DNA of 64,000 nt from Cellulosimicrobium cellulans (GTDB lineage Bacteria; Actinomycetota; Actinomycetes; Actinomycetales; Cellulomonadaceae): NCBI RefSeq assembly GCF_006539945.1, contig NZ_BJNZ01000025.1, positions 1 to 64,000 on the forward strand, written 5' to 3'. How positions within the stretch are numbered: position 1 is the first letter of the stretch; every line of letters begins with the position of its first letter. Shown here in pieces: positions 62,459 to 64,000 of this stretch. The notes beneath the pieces are model-generated. The model made no database searches. It was given only the letters and a program-made list of their open reading frames with translations, and was not told the origin of the DNA. Position numbers and translations under genes: made by a program.

Positions 62459-63060
62459 ACGTCATCGACATGACCCCGAGCGTCGTCCTCGTGCTCGCGA
62501 TCGGCGTGCTCTTCGCGGCGGGCGTCTACCTGCTGCTGGAGCGCAGCCTGACGCGCGTCCTGCTCGGCTTCATCCTCATGGGCAACGGCGCGAACCTGCT
62601 GTTCCTCGTCGCGGGCGGCCAGGCCGGGGGAGCGCCGCTCATCGGCACGACGCCCGAGGACGAGATGAGCGATCCGCTCGTCCAGGCGATGGTGCTCACC
62701 GCGATCGTCATCACGCTCGGCATCACGGCCTTCGTGCTTGCGATGGCCTACCGCTCGTGGCAGCTCCACGGCCACGACGAGGTGCAGGACGACCTCGAGG
62801 ACCGCCGCGTCGCGCGGCACGCCGCGCGCAACGCCCCCGCGTTCGAGGACGCGGACACGGAGGAGAGCGGCGCGAGCCTGGACGACGAGGCCGCCGAGGT
62901 CCGCGACGAGACGGACGGCGACGGCGACGGGATCACCGACGGGCAGGAACCGCCGTCGTCCCCGGCCCCGCAGGCCGCGGCGGACGACGACACCCGCCAC
63001 GACCGCCCGGACGACCCACGACCTGACGACCGCAGCGACGACGGGAAGGAGCCGCGATGA
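62455..63060 (+). CDS. mrpC: Mrp antiporter subunit C with long acidic tail
   Basis: 201 aa. The first about 110 residues are a NuoK-like three-helix subunit: VVLVLAIGVLFAAGVYLLLERSLTRVLLGFILMGNGANLLFLV (parts) and AMVLTAIVITLGITAFVLAMAYR. Canonical MrpC is about 110-120 aa; here a further about 90-residue hydrophilic, Asp/Glu/Pro-rich tail (DTEESGASLDDEAAEV, DGDGDGITDGQEPPSS) is added, with a DxDxD-like DGDGDGITDG that could bind calcium, as in thrombospondin or EF-hand-like loops. GTG overlaps mrpA; the end overlaps mrpD (ATGA). Confidence 0.93.
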   Translation: MNVIDMTPSVVLVLAIGVLFAAGVYLLLERSLTRVLLGFILMGNGANLLFLVAGGQAGGAPLIGTTPEDEMSDPLVQAMVLTAIVITLGITAFVLAMAYRSWQLHGHDEVQDDLEDRRVARHAARNAPAFEDADTEESGASLDDEAAEVRDETDGDGDGITDGQEPPSSPAPQAAADDDTRHDRPDDPRPDDRSDDGKEPR

Positions 63061-64000
63061 GCCTCACCGCCGCGGCGCTCGTCCCGCTGCCCGTCGTCCT
63101 CCCGCTCGTCGCCGCCGGCGCCGCGCTCGCGCTGTGGCGCCACCCGCGCGCGCAGCGGCTCATCACGGTCGCCGCCCTCGCGCTCGTCCTCGCGGCGTCG
63201 GTGGGGCTGCTCGTCGCGGCCGACTCCGGGCCGATCGTCGTCGACGTCGGCGGCTGGGCGGCACCGGTCGGGATCGACCTCGTCGCGGACCGGCTCTCCT
63301 CGCTCATGCTCGTGGTCTCGAGCTTCGTCATGCTGTGCGTCCTGCTCTACTCGCTCGCGCAGGGCGTGGCGGACGGCGACGAGGAGGCACCGGTCGCCAT
63401 CTACCACCCGACGTTCATGGTCCTCGCGGCGGGCGTGTTCAACGCCTTCCTCTCGGGCGACCTGTTCAACCTCTACGTCGGGTTCGAGATCTTCCTCGCC
63501 GCGAGCTACGTGCTCCTGACGCTCGGCGGCACGGGCGAGCGCATCCGGGCGGGGTCGATCTACGTCGTCGTCGCGCTGCTGTCGTCGATCGTCTTCCTCG
63601 TGGCGATCGCGCTGACGTACGCGGCGACGGGCACGGTGAACCTCGCCCAGCTCTCCGAGCGCTACGCGGAGATCGACCCGGGCACGGCGCTCGCCATCCA
63701 GCTCCTGCTGCTGCTCGCGTTCGGCATCAAGGCGGCCATCTTCCCGCTGTCCGCCTGGCTGCCCGACTCCTACCCGACGGCGCCCGCGCCCGTCACGGCG
63801 GTGTTCGCGGGCCTGCTCACCAAGGTGGGCGTCTACGCGATCATCCGCACGCAGACCCTCCTGTTCCCCGAGGACAGCGTGGTCGACGACGTCCTCATGT
63901 GGCTCGCGCTGCTCACGATGGTCGTCGGGATCCTCGGCGCCGTCGCGCAGAACGACATCAAGCGACTCCTGTCGTTCACGCTCGTGAGCCACATCGGCTA
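63057..64000 (+). CDS. mrpD: Mrp antiporter subunit D (3' part outside window)
   Basis: At least 314 residues before the edge. NuoL/M/N-type antiporter core: FNAFLSGDLFNLYVGFEIFLAASYVLLTLGG carries the TM5 Glu (GFEIF), and LAFGIKAAIFPLSAWLPDSYPTAPAPVTAVFAGLLTKVGVYAI (in parts) carries the two proton-pathway Lys residues. Coupled to mrpC by ATGA. Downstream mrpE-G are expected beyond the window. Confidence 0.95.
   Translation, partial: MSLTAAALVPLPVVLPLVAAGAALALWRHPRAQRLITVAALALVLAASVGLLVAADSGPIVVDVGGWAAPVGIDLVADRLSSLMLVVSSFVMLCVLLYSLAQGVADGDEEAPVAIYHPTFMVLAAGVFNAFLSGDLFNLYVGFEIFLAASYVLLTLGGTGERIRAGSIYVVVALLSSIVFLVAIALTYAATGTVNLAQLSERYAEIDPGTALAIQLLLLLAFGIKAAIFPLSAWLPDSYPTAPAPVTAVFAGLLTKVGVYAIIRTQTLLFPEDSVVDDVLMWLALLTMVVGILGAVAQNDIKRLLSFTLVSHIG

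Overview
This is a 64 kb stretch of very GC-rich chromosome from a high-GC Gram-positive bacterium. An order-level actinobacterial assignment is well supported: it has a conservon (cvnABCD), a proteasome-activator (Bpa) gene, a mycobacterial-type bifunctional dCTP deaminase, ectABC, and many genes that appear to be leaderless. The gene content (secreted GH92 enzyme, many sugar ABC systems, discoidin domains) resembles Cellulosimicrobium/Cellulomonas-type Micrococcales; that narrower placement is inference, not proof. No rRNA, IS element, prophage or CRISPR array was seen.

Layout. 1-2.9 kb: the 5' part of a large membrane protein with duplicated phosphatase-like domains. 3.0-9.0 kb: FBP zinc-finger protein/TetR pair, a lipid-kinase-like gene, serS, a HAD phosphatase, a GNAT gene bracketed by 21-bp repeat arrays, and map. 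9.1-14.0 kb: LacI regulator and an alpha-glucoside-type CUT1 importer (aglE/F/G-like) with matching operators. 14.0-16.7 kb: EamA exporter, bpa, quinone oxidoreductase. 16.9-22.8 kb: conservon cvnABCD. 22.8-27.7 kb: three tRNA genes, a ThrE-type exporter and a MacB/FtsX-type ABC pair. 27.9-30.5 kb: ectABC. 30.5-34.3 kb: TetR, alpha/beta hydrolase, GyrI-like protein and an orphan NrdG-like radical SAM activase.

34.5-54.9 kb is the most interesting region: a carbohydrate-utilisation locus. It holds a secreted 1327-aa discoidin protein with an unassigned N-terminal domain, a second CUT1 importer, a ROK regulator, a CUT2-type importer, a second LacI regulator, a secreted 1806-aa GH92 protein (family of exo-alpha-mannosidases) and an AGE-family sugar isomerase/epimerase. 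Three perfect copies of the 12-bp palindrome GACAGCGCTGTC occur in it, two of them directly at secreted-enzyme promoters, and the two secreted proteins share the same C-terminal module. I read it as an alpha-mannoside/N-glycan scavenging regulon: release outside, import, then isomerisation of mannose to fructose in the cytoplasm. Neither CUT1 system has an ATPase here, so a shared MsiK-type ATPase elsewhere is expected.

55.0-64 kb: an AAA ATPase (DUF234 type) behind an AT-rich inverted repeat, tRNA-Gly, a TM2 protein, dcd, an unknown gene, and the start of an Mrp Na+/H+ antiporter operon (mrpA with fused mrpB, mrpC, partial mrpD).

Across the window, ten genes start 6-7 nt after a TANNNT -10 box, which suggests leaderless transcripts and helps to fix starts. 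Strong GC hairpins close most operons, and three of them share the arm CCGAACCCGGGG.
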